From Pseudomonadales bacterium (lineage in GTDB: Bacteria > Pseudomonadota > Gammaproteobacteria > Pseudomonadales > Azotimanducaceae), in NCBI GenBank assembly GCA_028285415.1, contig JANQPF010000005.1, forward strand, positions 248,001 to 312,000: a DNA stretch of 64,000 bases, written 5' to 3'. The translations under genes were made by a program, and so were the position numbers. Shown here piece after piece: positions 53,725 to 61,686 of this stretch. The notes beneath the pieces are model-generated. The model saw nothing but the letters and a program-made list of their open reading frames with translations, had not been told where the DNA came from and made no database searches. Position 1 is the first letter of the stretch. Every line of letters begins with the position of its first letter.

Positions 53725-54907
53725 TTTCACTCCGGAACAGCTTGGCGACAACCAGCTGAACAGAGCCAATGAGATTCTGCGCAGCTGTGTCCACTGCGGC
53801 TTCTGTAACGCCACGTGCCCGACCTATCAGGTGACAGGAGATGAGCTCGACGGTCCGCGTGGGCGGATCTATCTGATGCGTGATTTGCTGCAGAGCGGTG
53901 ACAACGAGGAGCGCGCAACCCAGCATCTGGATCGCTGCCTGACGTGTCGGGCGTGCGAAACAACCTGCCCGTCAGGAGTTCAATACGGCGAACTTGCGGA
54001 GATTGCGCGCAACACGCTGGGCGAGCGGCGCAAAGGATACACGGGGTGGGTCCGGGATCTGCTCGCCTGGATGGTGCCGGAAGCAGGGCGTTTGCGTCGT
54101 ATGGCGCGGCTGGGACGCTGGTTCCGCTGGATGATGCCGGCGCCGCTCGCAGCACAGGTGCCGAAGCGAATCGGTCGAGGGGTCAGCAACCGCGGTGAAC
54201 ACGAGCGCTGTGTGGTACTGCTGAACGGCTGCGCGCAGCAGGTAGTTACGCCGCAGACCAATGTTCACCTTGCAGAGCTGCTGGATCAGCATGGTATCGC
54301 GACCGTGGTGGCGGCAGAAGAAACCTGCTGCGGCGGGTTTGATCTGCACCTCGGTGACGAACAGAAGGCGCTCGAGCGAATACGGCGCAACGTCGATGCG
54401 CTGCTGCCTCTGGTCGGCCGCGCGGAAGCGATCGTCAGCACCGCGTCCGGCTGCGGTGTGACGCTCAAGGACTATGGCCGCCTCCTCGCGGACGATCCAA
54501 CTTATGCCAGGCGTGCAGCCCGTATTGCCGCCAAGGTCAAAGATGTCAGCGAGTATCTTGACCAGGCAGACCTCAACCTGGAGGCGTCACAAGCAGGCAA
54601 ACGAATTGCCTGGCACGCGCCCTGCACGCTCCAGCACGGTCAGCAGCTGCCGGACGGGGTGGCGTCGTTGCTGCGCGGCCTCGGGTACGAGCTGGTCTCG
54701 GTCTCGGATGCGCATCTCTGCTGCGGCGCCGCGGGGACCTACGCCGTTCTGCAGCACGACATGTCGCAAACGCTGCGCACGCGCAAGCTCGATGCGCTGA
54801 CGGCCGATTCGCCGGACCTCATCGCAAGCGCCAACGTTGGCTGCCAGGCGCATCTTGCGGAGGCGACCCGGGTTCCGGTTGTGCACTGGATTGAACTCCT
54901 GAAGTGA
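53714..54907 (+). CDS. glcF: Glycolate oxidase iron-sulfur subunit GlcF
   Basis: This 397-residue electron-transfer subunit has two [4Fe-4S] ferredoxin motifs, CVHCGFCNATCPTYQ (about 22) and CLTCRACETTCPSGVQ (about 75). Two cysteine-rich CCG domains follow, including ETCCGGFDLH and DAHLCCGAAGTYAVLQ. It passes electrons from GlcD to quinone. GAGGT precedes ATG 53714. It ends the glcDEF set; the following MFS gene starts 36 nt later and may be cotranscribed, possibly moving glycolate or a related acid (inference). Confidence 0.94.
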   Translation: MQTDFTPEQLGDNQLNRANEILRSCVHCGFCNATCPTYQVTGDELDGPRGRIYLMRDLLQSGDNEERATQHLDRCLTCRACETTCPSGVQYGELAEIARNTLGERRKGYTGWVRDLLAWMVPEAGRLRRMARLGRWFRWMMPAPLAAQVPKRIGRGVSNRGEHERCVVLLNGCAQQVVTPQTNVHLAELLDQHGIATVVAAEETCCGGFDLHLGDEQKALERIRRNVDALLPLVGRAEAIVSTASGCGVTLKDYGRLLADDPTYARRAARIAAKVKDVSEYLDQADLNLEASQAGKRIAWHAPCTLQHGQQLPDGVASLLRGLGYELVSVSDAHLCCGAAGTYAVLQHDMSQTLRTRKLDALTADSPDLIASANVGCQAHLAEATRVPVVHWIELLK

Positions 54908-54943
54908 CATAACCTCCGGGGTCGGGGAAGAGGGAAAAAAGAA

Positions 54944-56254
54944 ATGAACGCATCTGACGATGTCGTGCGCAGCCGCGACGTAGGGTTTTTGCTGTTCCTG
55001 ACTTTGCTCAACGTCATGAACTTCGTGGATCGTCAGCTGCTCGGCAGCTTCGCCAACTGGATTGTTCCCGATCTCGGCCTCTCCAATACGGAGTTTGGAC
55101 TCCTCACAGGGCTCGTCTTCATCGTCTTTTACTCCGTGATGGGTCTCTTCATGGGTGCCCTGGCTGACATGGTCAACCGTACCCGTCTCATCGCCGCGGG
55201 TCTGGCTCTCTGGAGTGCGCTGACCGCCTTGTCCGGGGCAGCGAAAGGATTTGCCAGCCTGGCCATTCCGCGCATGTTCATCGGCGTGGGCGAGTCGATC
55301 ATGACGCCCACCGCCATGTCTCTCCTGGGTGATCGCTTTCCTTCGAAGTGGCTCGGACTCGCATCCGGTATCTATTACATGGGCGTGCCGATTGGCGTTG
55401 CCGCAAGTCTTTTCATTGTCGCTTATCTGGAGCCGGTGCTTGGTTGGCGTGGTTGTTTTTATGCGCTCGGCGCGTTCGGGGTATTGCTTGCGATTGTCAT
55501 GCTCTTCATGAAGGAGACGCCGCGCAAACACGCTCGAGAAACCGCCGCGGCCGACGCACCGAAGCAGAGCTTCGGCACGATACTGCGCACGCTCTGGTCC
55601 GCGCTGAAAAGGTCGCCCGCTTTGACGATGACCATCGGTGGCGGCGTTGCGTTTCACTTCGTGCTGGGTGCGGCGACGTTCGACCAACTCTGGTATGTGC
55701 AGGAGCGCGGCTTTGATCGCACGGAAATTGCCGAGATGACCGCCTGGATCGGCATCTTCGGCGGCGTGCTGGGCAACCTTTTTGGCGGCGCGGGCGGCGA
55801 CGTTTTCCTGCGCAAGACAGGTATGGGTAGGCCGTTGTTCCTGTTCTGGATCATGGTGGTGCTCGCGCCAATCAACGTCGCCTATCGTATCGTCGAACCC
55901 GACTCGATCTGGTTCTGGCTGGGTGTCTTCTTCGGCTATTTCCAGCTGGGGTGTTTTTACGGTCCCACGTTCTCCACCGTGCAGGAGCTTGTGCCGCCGC
56001 GTATCCGCGGCACCGTTGTGGCCTTCTACATTCTGTCTTTGAACTTCGTGGGTCTGGGAATTGGCATCACGGCCGGCGGCATTGTGATCGACATGATGAA
56101 TGCTGACGGTGTCGCTGAGCCTTATACGTGGACACTGTTGACGTTTACGCTCCTGTCGCTGCTGGCTATTCCGCTGTTTTATCTCGCGGGGCGACGCTTC
56201 GATCGAGACCGTGAAGCGCTCTACGCCAGCGAAGCTGGCGCGCAGGCGGGCTGA
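54944..56254 (+). CDS. Spinster-like MFS transporter
   Basis: This 436-residue transporter has 12 membrane segments, with NFVDRQLLGSFANWIVPDLGLSNTEFGLLTGLVF (about 25-58) and GVGESIMTPTAMSLLGDRFP, which fit the spinster/UhpC-type MFS branch. The substrate is unknown; the position directly after glcF makes organic acids possible. GGGAAGAGGG precedes ATG 54944. It is convergent with a TM2-like gene. Confidence 0.85.
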   Translation: MNASDDVVRSRDVGFLLFLTLLNVMNFVDRQLLGSFANWIVPDLGLSNTEFGLLTGLVFIVFYSVMGLFMGALADMVNRTRLIAAGLALWSALTALSGAAKGFASLAIPRMFIGVGESIMTPTAMSLLGDRFPSKWLGLASGIYYMGVPIGVAASLFIVAYLEPVLGWRGCFYALGAFGVLLAIVMLFMKETPRKHARETAAADAPKQSFGTILRTLWSALKRSPALTMTIGGGVAFHFVLGAATFDQLWYVQERGFDRTEIAEMTAWIGIFGGVLGNLFGGAGGDVFLRKTGMGRPLFLFWIMVVLAPINVAYRIVEPDSIWFWLGVFFGYFQLGCFYGPTFSTVQELVPPRIRGTVVAFYILSLNFVGLGIGITAGGIVIDMMNADGVAEPYTWTLLTFTLLSLLAIPLFYLAGRRFDRDREALYASEAGAQAG

Positions 56255-56260
56255 TACCCG

Positions 56261-56653
56261 TCAGGGGGCAATTTCGTCGAGTATCTGCTGACTGATCTTG
56301 TTGTTGTGGTCTTTTACCACCGTCTGTGAGCGAAAGAGCGCCATCAGCTCAACGACGAGAATGAACAAGATGATGACAATGCCAAGCGGCGGTAGCACGA
56401 CCAGCGTGAGCAGACCCACGATCAGCATCACCAGGTTGAGAATGCCGCGCGCGTACTTGTCCAGATACATGTGGTGGATGCCCGTCAGGAAAAAGTAGTT
56501 CAAGCTGGCGTAGGTGTCGGGGTCCTTGAGTCTCTTCTTCAGCCGTTTGTGATAATCGAGGCGGATGGGATCGGGCAGGTCGCGCACTTGCCTGCGTATC
56601 TCTTCTTCCTCTGCTTCCACCGCTTCGTGGTTCAAGCGAATGGCGTCAAACAT
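56261..56653 (-). CDS. TM2-domain-like membrane protein
   Basis: This 130-residue protein has an acidic/basic N-terminal half, then LNYFFLTGIHHMYLDKYARGILNLVMLIVGLL (about 58-89), which recalls the TM2 domain, and a second hydrophobic hairpin (VVLPPLGIVIILFILVVELMAL). ATG 56653 is well supported by GGAGGAGAA. The gene overlaps the yidD end by 8 nt. The function is unknown. Confidence 0.78.
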   Translation of the reverse strand: MFDAIRLNHEAVEAEEEEIRRQVRDLPDPIRLDYHKRLKKRLKDPDTYASLNYFFLTGIHHMYLDKYARGILNLVMLIVGLLTLVVLPPLGIVIILFILVVELMALFRSQTVVKDHNNKISQQILDEIAP

Positions 56654-56897
56654 GTGAGTTCTCCTCCGCGGGTGTGTACGGATCTGCAATCTTCTTCTTG
56701 AGTCCCTGGTGAGTGCAGCGCCGAATGCGTTTCAACCCCAGGAGGCTGCCACGCCACGCGCCGCGGTCGATGACCGCCTGGCGCGTGTATTCTGAGCAGG
56801 TCGGCTCGAAGTTGCACTCCACCGCGAAGTAACGCCGGCCGCCGCCGCCGGCCTGGTAGCGTTCGATGAGACGTGCGATGAGGCGGCGTGGGGTCAT
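56646..56897 (-). CDS. yidD: YidD membrane insertion factor
   Basis: This 83-residue short protein has the YidD hallmark CNFEPTCSEYTRQAVIDRGAWRG, including two conserved Cys residues and GLKRIRRC, and an amphipathic N-terminus (RRLIARLIERYQ). It helps YidC-mediated insertion of membrane proteins. It normally lies in rpmH-rnpA-yidD-yidC; here it is between a DUF4177-like gene and a TM2-like gene, so it is separated from the usual cluster. The start directly follows the previous gene's stop. Confidence 0.9.
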   Translation of the reverse strand: MTPRRLIARLIERYQAGGGGRRYFAVECNFEPTCSEYTRQAVIDRGAWRGSLLGLKRIRRCTHQGLKKKIADPYTPAEENSHV

Positions 56898-57110
56898 CTA
56901 TCTGCCAAGCGTGACCAGAACGGTTTCGCGCGTCCAGAAGAGCATGTAGCGTTTGTTTTCGATAGCTTGAAAGACGAGCTGCCAGCCGTCGGCCGCATGT
57001 TCGTTGAGTTCATTTTCCAGCTCTTTGACCGGCAGTCCGGATGAACCGAAGAGCAGTGTGCCGCAACCTCCTTCGGCAACAGCGACGACTTTGTATTCTC
57101 GATAAGCCAT
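56898..57110 (-). CDS. DUF4177-like small protein
   Basis: This 70-residue protein has a repeated hydrophobic pattern and the ELNEHAADGWQLV segment of DUF4177, which is usually found in small cytoplasmic proteins of unknown function. ATG 57110 has AGGGG 6 nt upstream. It is first in a three-gene run with yidD and the TM2-like gene. The promoter should lie in the 100-nt gap toward the GNAT gene. Confidence 0.75.
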   Translation of the reverse strand: MAYREYKVVAVAEGGCGTLLFGSSGLPVKELENELNEHAADGWQLVFQAIENKRYMLFWTRETVLVTLGR

Positions 57111-57210
57111 GAACACCCCTTGTTCGGTAATTGTGTCGGATTGTCCGTTGAAGCATTAGAGTATGCGCCCTTGCGGCATGCGGCAAACCGGTTGGAGCGA
57201 AGGCGGATTC

Positions 57211-57747
57211 ATGGCTGATGTCATCTTTGAGACAGAACGATTGGTGGTGCGTCCCTGGACGTCCGCTGATCGGACTGCGATTCTGGATTTGTTGAGCGAC
57301 CCGATCACCATGGCGCACTGGGAGCGGCCGCTCGACGAAGCCGGTGCGGACGTCTGGCTCGAGTGGGCGCTGGCAGACATGCAGCGCGTGGGCTACGCGC
57401 GCTGGTGCGTGCAGCAAATCTCCGACGGCCAGATTGTCGGCGACGTTGGCATCCGCCGGAAAGAGATGTTCGGTAAGATGGTCAACGATCTCGGTTACAT
57501 CATCGATCACCGTTTCTGGCATCGAGGATTTGGCTACGAGGCGGCGGCCGGTGCGGTCGAATGGGCGCGTGCTAACGGTCTCGCTGACGTGGTTGCAAAC
57601 ATGGCGACGGACAACGTGGCCTCGGTAGCCATGGCCGAGAAACTCGGCATGATCCGCGAGCGGGAGTTCGCGAATCCGACGAACCGCAACAAGTCAACGT
57701 TCTGGTATCGGCTCGTTTTCCCGGATCAGCCTTCACCGGTGCGGTAG
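57211..57747 (+). CDS. GNAT N-acetyltransferase (RimJ-like)
   Basis: This 178-residue acetyltransferase opens with ETERLVVRPWTSADRTAI, the start of the RimJ/RimL-type group. It has VGDVGIRRKEM and the acetyl-CoA loop DHRFWHRGFGYEAAAGAVEWA (about 105-125), then MATDNVASVAMAEKLGMI. It acetylates amino groups of proteins or small molecules; the acceptor is unknown. ATG 57211 follows GAAGGCGG. Its last 22 nt overlap the convergent TPR lipoprotein gene. Confidence 0.88.
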   Translation: MADVIFETERLVVRPWTSADRTAILDLLSDPITMAHWERPLDEAGADVWLEWALADMQRVGYARWCVQQISDGQIVGDVGIRRKEMFGKMVNDLGYIIDHRFWHRGFGYEAAAGAVEWARANGLADVVANMATDNVASVAMAEKLGMIREREFANPTNRNKSTFWYRLVFPDQPSPVR

Positions 57748-58211
57748 CGGCGGCGGATGGCGCTCGCTTCGGCGCTGCTGCCTTCAGCTTCGCGAATGTC
57801 CGCCAGCTGCAGCCAGGCAAGGCGCCCCAGCCGCTCGTTGCTGCCGGCGAGCGCAATGGCTTTGCGGGCATGCTGGTTTGCGGCCGCCAGGTTGCCGTTT
57901 TTGAGGTGCGCCGCGCTGAGCTCTATCCAGAGTTCCGCATTGCGCGGTTCGATCCGCACGGCGCGCTCGAGATAAGCCACGGCGTTGGCATGATTCCGAG
58001 CCGCGCTGGCAGACCTTGCCTCGGTCACGAGTGCAAGGGTTGCACTGCTCGTGTCGGTGCTTTCACGATCCACGCTGCTGCCCTCGGGATCTCTGGTATC
58101 CCGCTCGATGGGCGCCTGTCCTGACTCCTCGACGACCGGCGGTGGACCACCGGGGGATGCACAGGCGGTCAGCAGTAGCGCAAATCCGAGCGCGAGGCAC
58201 AATCGAAGCAT
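57726..58211 (-). CDS. TPR lipoprotein
   Basis: This 161-residue exported lipoprotein has the lipobox LLTACAS with Cys17. A disordered Pro/Glu/Asp-rich linker (about 18-60) follows, then one or two TPR helices (about 65-150) with AVAYLERAVRIEPRNAELWIELSAAH. Such proteins often help outer-membrane or peptidoglycan assembly; its location just downstream of mrcB on the same strand (45 nt) suggests it could be an activator or partner of PBP1b, as LpoB is in enterobacteria. That link is inference. Confidence 0.8.
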   Translation of the reverse strand: MLRLCLALGFALLLTACASPGGPPPVVEESGQAPIERDTRDPEGSSVDRESTDTSSATLALVTEARSASAARNHANAVAYLERAVRIEPRNAELWIELSAAHLKNGNLAAANQHARKAIALAGSNERLGRLAWLQLADIREAEGSSAEASAIRRRYRTGEG

Positions 58212-58255
58212 CTGTCGCTTCCCTCAAGTCGCGGGCGGTCGATGTTACGCAAGCT

Positions 58256-60625
58256 TCAGCCGCCAAACCAGCGGCGCACGCGATTGCCGAGGCGGTTCTT
58301 GATGCCACACCCGGGTTTGATGTCGAGGCGTTCCGTATCCGGCACGGGCACCGTGACGATATCTGCGCAGGAGGCCCGCGCTCTGAGCCCGGTTGTGAAC
58401 TCGATGTCGACAAGCTGCTCGCTGGGTGGATGCACCAGAGGATCGATACCCCGAGTTGCCGTCATGGCGTTCCATATGCGCAGCGCGCCCGATGCCCCGG
58501 TGAGTCCGGTGATCTGATTGTCGTCACGTCCGATCCAGACGACTGAAACGGCGCTGTTGTCGAAACCCGCAAACCAGCTGTCGCGATTGTCGTTGGAGGT
58601 TCCTGTTTTGCCGGCAACTCCCTGACGGGCGTAGGGAGACGATCTGCCGGTTCCCTTGGCCATGACAATCTCGAGCGCACGATTGATGGTTGCTGCGTGA
58701 CGGGCATCAATTGTCTGCTCCAGAGCAAACGGATGTTGTGAGATTGCGCGCCCGCTCTCGTCCAGCACCGCAATCACGGCCTTGGGCGGCGTGCGGAAGC
58801 CGCCGCTCGCAAAGTTGCCGTAGAGCTCCAGCGTTTTCAGCGGCGATAGCGACTCCGCGCCGAGGAGAAACGATGGGTAGGGGTTGTCAGGGTCATGACC
58901 GACAAGTGTGCGAAAACGCTGCTGGATGAGATCAAGGCCCACCTGCATCCCCACGTTCACGGTTGCCAGGTTCAGCGACTGCGCCAGGGCGCGCACCATG
59001 GGCATGTCACCGTGAAACTCGTCGTCGAAGTTCTTTGGCGTCCAAGGCTCCCCGAATTCCGGCTCGATCGTCACGGGCTCGTCATGCACGGTGCTGCCAA
59101 GGTGCAGGCCCGATTCGATGGCGCTCAGATAAACAACCGGCTTGATCAGAGAGCCTACCGGCCGGGAAGCGTTGAGTGCTCGATTGAAACCGTCAACGCG
59201 ACCTTTGCGGCCGCCCACCAGCGCGTGGATTTCACCGGTCTGGCTGTCCGCGACGATGGCCGCCGCCTGCAGCGCACCGCCCTCGATGCGGCGGTCAGCC
59301 TCTATCTGTGCCAGCGTATCGCTGACCGCTTGCTGGGTCGCCTCCTGCACCGTGGGTTTGATGGTCGTGAAGATTCTGAGTCCTTGAGATTCCAGCGCCT
59401 CCGGGTCGTATAACGTGCGCAGCTCCTGACGCACGCGGTCCATGAAAGCGGGGTAGTAGGCGCCACCGCTCGTCGGGCTTGCCACCACGCCGAGCGGCTG
59501 TGCCAGACCCTGTTCCAGCTGGGCGGTGTCGATGAGCCCGTCGTTGTGGAAGGTGTTGAGGATGCGATCGCGGCGCTCGAGCGCGCGTTCGGGATGACGG
59601 AACGGGTTGTAGAAAGAGGGGCCGCGAATGATGGCGATGAGCGTGGCAATTTCGTCGGGGTCGAGCTCGCTCAGGTGCTTGTTGAAATAGAACTGGGCGC
59701 CGAGGCCAAAACCGTGGATCGCGCGCGCGCCGTTCTGGCCGAGAAAAATTTCGTTGACGTAGGCCGTCAGGAGATCCTCTTTGCTGAAGCGCCAGTCGAG
59801 GATGACCGCCATTGCGACCTCTTTGAGCTTACGCTCGATCGTACGGCTGTTGTCCAGAAAGTAGCTTTTGACCAGCTGCTGGGTGAGCGTGCTGCCGCCC
59901 TGGCGGCGTTCGCCGGAGCGCAGATTGACGAGGAACGCCCTGGCAATACCGCGCAGACTGAAACCGATGTGTTGATCGAAGTTGCGGTCTTCGATCGCTT
60001 TGAGGCCCGCCACGAGCAGGTGCGGCACTTCTTCGGGGGTGAGGACCACCCGGTCTTCGCCGTGAGACGGGAAGAAGCTGCCGATCAGTGCCGGATCGAG
60101 GCGAATGAGCGCAACGTCACCGGCTTCGCCGCTGATGCCCGCGATGTGTGCGTTACGGAAAGCGACGGTGATGCGCTGCGCGGAGCGACTACGCTCCATG
60201 AATTGGAAGCTGCGCAGGTAGATTTCGAGGTCCTCGCCGCGCCGTTTGAACGTCCCCGGCGTAGGGAGGTTGGCATGCTGCTGGTAACCGAGCCGCTCGA
60301 GCTCAATCTGTAGTCGGCGGCGATCGAGGCTCGCGCCTGCATGCAGTTCCAGCGGCTGCGCATACACCTGCGCCGGCACGCTCCAACGACGCCCTTCGAA
60401 GGTTTTGGTGATGGTCCGGTCGAGATAAACGAGATAGCCGAGCACACCCAGCGCGCCGAGGACCGAGGCGAGCGCGCCGAACTTTGCAATCCGCAGCCAG
60501 ACGCTCGGGCGCTTGTTCTTTGTCGAGCGTCGTGTTGCAGCGCTTTTTGTCGCCGCGCGTTTTGATTTTGCTTTGCGTGCAGCCAAGGGGCGGAGCTCAG
60601 TGATCGGCGCCGCGTATTCTGGCAA
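58256..60625 (-). CDS. mrcB: Bifunctional penicillin-binding protein 1b
   Basis: This 789-residue class A PBP has a cytoplasmic basic segment (about 1-42), a single membrane anchor (about 46-68), a UB2H-like region and a GT51 transglycosylase domain with catalytic Glu in AIEDRNFDQHIG (about 210), GGSTLTQQLVK and a long helical region. The transpeptidase domain has SxxK (RPVGSLIKP, about 485), SLN (in AQSLNLATVN) and KTGTS (about 675). It polymerises and crosslinks peptidoglycan. The start is TTG 60625; no ATG is close. A TPR lipoprotein gene follows and may be functionally tied. The 99-nt gap upstream is AT-rich with TTTGCAAT repeats, likely the promoter region. Confidence 0.93.
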   Translation of the reverse strand: MPEYAAPITELRPLAARKAKSKRAATKSAATRRSTKNKRPSVWLRIAKFGALASVLGALGVLGYLVYLDRTITKTFEGRRWSVPAQVYAQPLELHAGASLDRRRLQIELERLGYQQHANLPTPGTFKRRGEDLEIYLRSFQFMERSRSAQRITVAFRNAHIAGISGEAGDVALIRLDPALIGSFFPSHGEDRVVLTPEEVPHLLVAGLKAIEDRNFDQHIGFSLRGIARAFLVNLRSGERRQGGSTLTQQLVKSYFLDNSRTIERKLKEVAMAVILDWRFSKEDLLTAYVNEIFLGQNGARAIHGFGLGAQFYFNKHLSELDPDEIATLIAIIRGPSFYNPFRHPERALERRDRILNTFHNDGLIDTAQLEQGLAQPLGVVASPTSGGAYYPAFMDRVRQELRTLYDPEALESQGLRIFTTIKPTVQEATQQAVSDTLAQIEADRRIEGGALQAAAIVADSQTGEIHALVGGRKGRVDGFNRALNASRPVGSLIKPVVYLSAIESGLHLGSTVHDEPVTIEPEFGEPWTPKNFDDEFHGDMPMVRALAQSLNLATVNVGMQVGLDLIQQRFRTLVGHDPDNPYPSFLLGAESLSPLKTLELYGNFASGGFRTPPKAVIAVLDESGRAISQHPFALEQTIDARHAATINRALEIVMAKGTGRSSPYARQGVAGKTGTSNDNRDSWFAGFDNSAVSVVWIGRDDNQITGLTGASGALRIWNAMTATRGIDPLVHPPSEQLVDIEFTTGLRARASCADIVTVPVPDTERLDIKPGCGIKNRLGNRVRRWFGG

Positions 60626-60724
60626 AAATCGGCGCTCAATAAATGAAAAGAGAGTGAACTACTTTTGCAATTTTTTGCAATTTTTGCGCAGATGGACGGC
60701 CATTGAACGGAATGGCGCGCTGAA

Positions 60725-61441
60725 TCAGGTCAGCGCGCGCGTCCGAGCCGCCTCGTATTCGGATTCGCTCAGCACACCTGCGTCCAGCAGGCGGCGCAGG
60801 CTCACGTCGTGCTCGTCGACCCGGCCGGACTGCTTTTTACCACCAAAGAGTCCACCCACTTTGCGGCCCACGGCGGCGATGCCGCGAAAGATCTTGGGCA
60901 GCAGCCAGATGACCAGACCGACAAAAGCCACGAACGCAACGAGGAACAGTACCGGATGGCTGAGAGCGGCCCAGAGACCCGCGAATACCGCAAGGTCTTC
61001 GACGATCGACGCACCCCAGTTCGAGAACGGTTCTGGGGAGGTGTTGATCATCACCCGCGAGCCGGCTTTGGTCGCGTGCGTGGCAGCTGTCACGGAGCCG
61101 CCGACCAGGCCTGCCGCCACCGCCATTGCGGGGGTCACGTCACCCACGGCGCCCGCGGCGAGCATGGCACCCGCGGGTATGCGGATGAAGGTATGGATGG
61201 CGTCCCAGCCGGTATCGACGCCGGGCGTTTTGTCGGCGAAGAATTCAACGCAATACATGAAGCCCGCTGCGAGAATGACCAACGGGTCCTGGACCACGCT
61301 GAGGGTCGGCGGCAGGTCGATATAGCCGCTGCTGCCGGCGAGGCCGAGCACGGCAACGGTGGCGTACAGGTTGATGCCGCTTGCCCATGCCACCCCCATG
61401 GTCAGGGCGATGACTTGTATAAGTGACTGATATTCTTCCAT
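60725..61441 (-). CDS. DUF4126 membrane protein with SHOCT-like tail
   Basis: This 238-residue inner-membrane protein has about 5 hydrophobic segments. The GINLYATVAVLGLAG and PAMAVAAGLVGGSVTAATHATKAGSR blocks match DUF4126. The last ~35 residues (HDVSLRRLLDAGVLSESEYE) resemble a SHOCT oligomerisation motif. ATG 61441 has GGAG about 6 nt upstream. The function is unknown. It is divergent from the TPP-riboswitch leader. Confidence 0.85.
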   Translation of the reverse strand: MEEYQSLIQVIALTMGVAWASGINLYATVAVLGLAGSSGYIDLPPTLSVVQDPLVILAAGFMYCVEFFADKTPGVDTGWDAIHTFIRIPAGAMLAAGAVGDVTPAMAVAAGLVGGSVTAATHATKAGSRVMINTSPEPFSNWGASIVEDLAVFAGLWAALSHPVLFLVAFVAFVGLVIWLLPKIFRGIAAVGRKVGGLFGGKKQSGRVDEHDVSLRRLLDAGVLSESEYEAARTRALT

Positions 61442-61510
61442 TTTTGCTCCAAAACGCCAGATGGCGGTGCCAGCTTAACGCGCGCCGGTTGAACGTAAAC
61501 TGAATGTCGC

Positions 61511-61540
61511 TCGACAACGGTAGATGGTTTGGGCTTAAAT
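61511..61540 (+). promoter_or_regulatory. Sigma70 promoter candidate for the riboswitch leader
   Basis: TCGACA (61511-61516) and TTAAAT (61535-61540) are 18 nt apart. Transcription would begin near 61546, just before the P1 stem of the TPP element at 61549, which supports the assignment. Confidence 0.4.
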
Positions 61541-61548
61541 GCGCCTCG

Positions 61549-61635
61549 ACCTAAGGGGGGCCGCAAGGCTGAGACGCCCACATCATGGGTGGACCCTTTG
61601 AACCTGATCCGGTTAACACCGGCGTAGGGATAGGT
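61549..61635 (+). promoter_or_regulatory. TPP (thi-box) riboswitch
   Basis: The core is clear: AGGGGGGCC, then GGCTGAGA (61567-61574), ACCCTTTGAACCTGATCCGG (61593-61612), TTAACACC and GGCGTAGGGA. ACCTA (61549-61553) pairs with TAGGT (61631-61635) as P1. These are the THI-element conserved blocks that bind thiamine pyrophosphate. It lies 51 nt upstream of the TonB-dependent receptor start. Confidence 0.95.
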
Positions 61636-61645
61636 GATCTCTTCA

Positions 61646-61678
61646 CTCCTTGGTCGCAGATTTCGAGCGTCAGAGGAG
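61646..61678 (+). promoter_or_regulatory. Likely ribosome-site sequestering stem
   Basis: CTCCT (61646-61650) can pair with AGGAG (61674-61678), the ribosome-binding site of the receptor gene. No T-run follows, so translational control by TPP is more likely than termination. Confidence 0.5.
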
Positions 61679-61686
61679 CTTCAACA

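Noticed and set aside
60626-60724. TTTGCAAT-like repeats upstream of mrcB
   Set aside because: Short AT-rich direct repeats consistent with a promoter region; too few and too simple to call a functional repeat.
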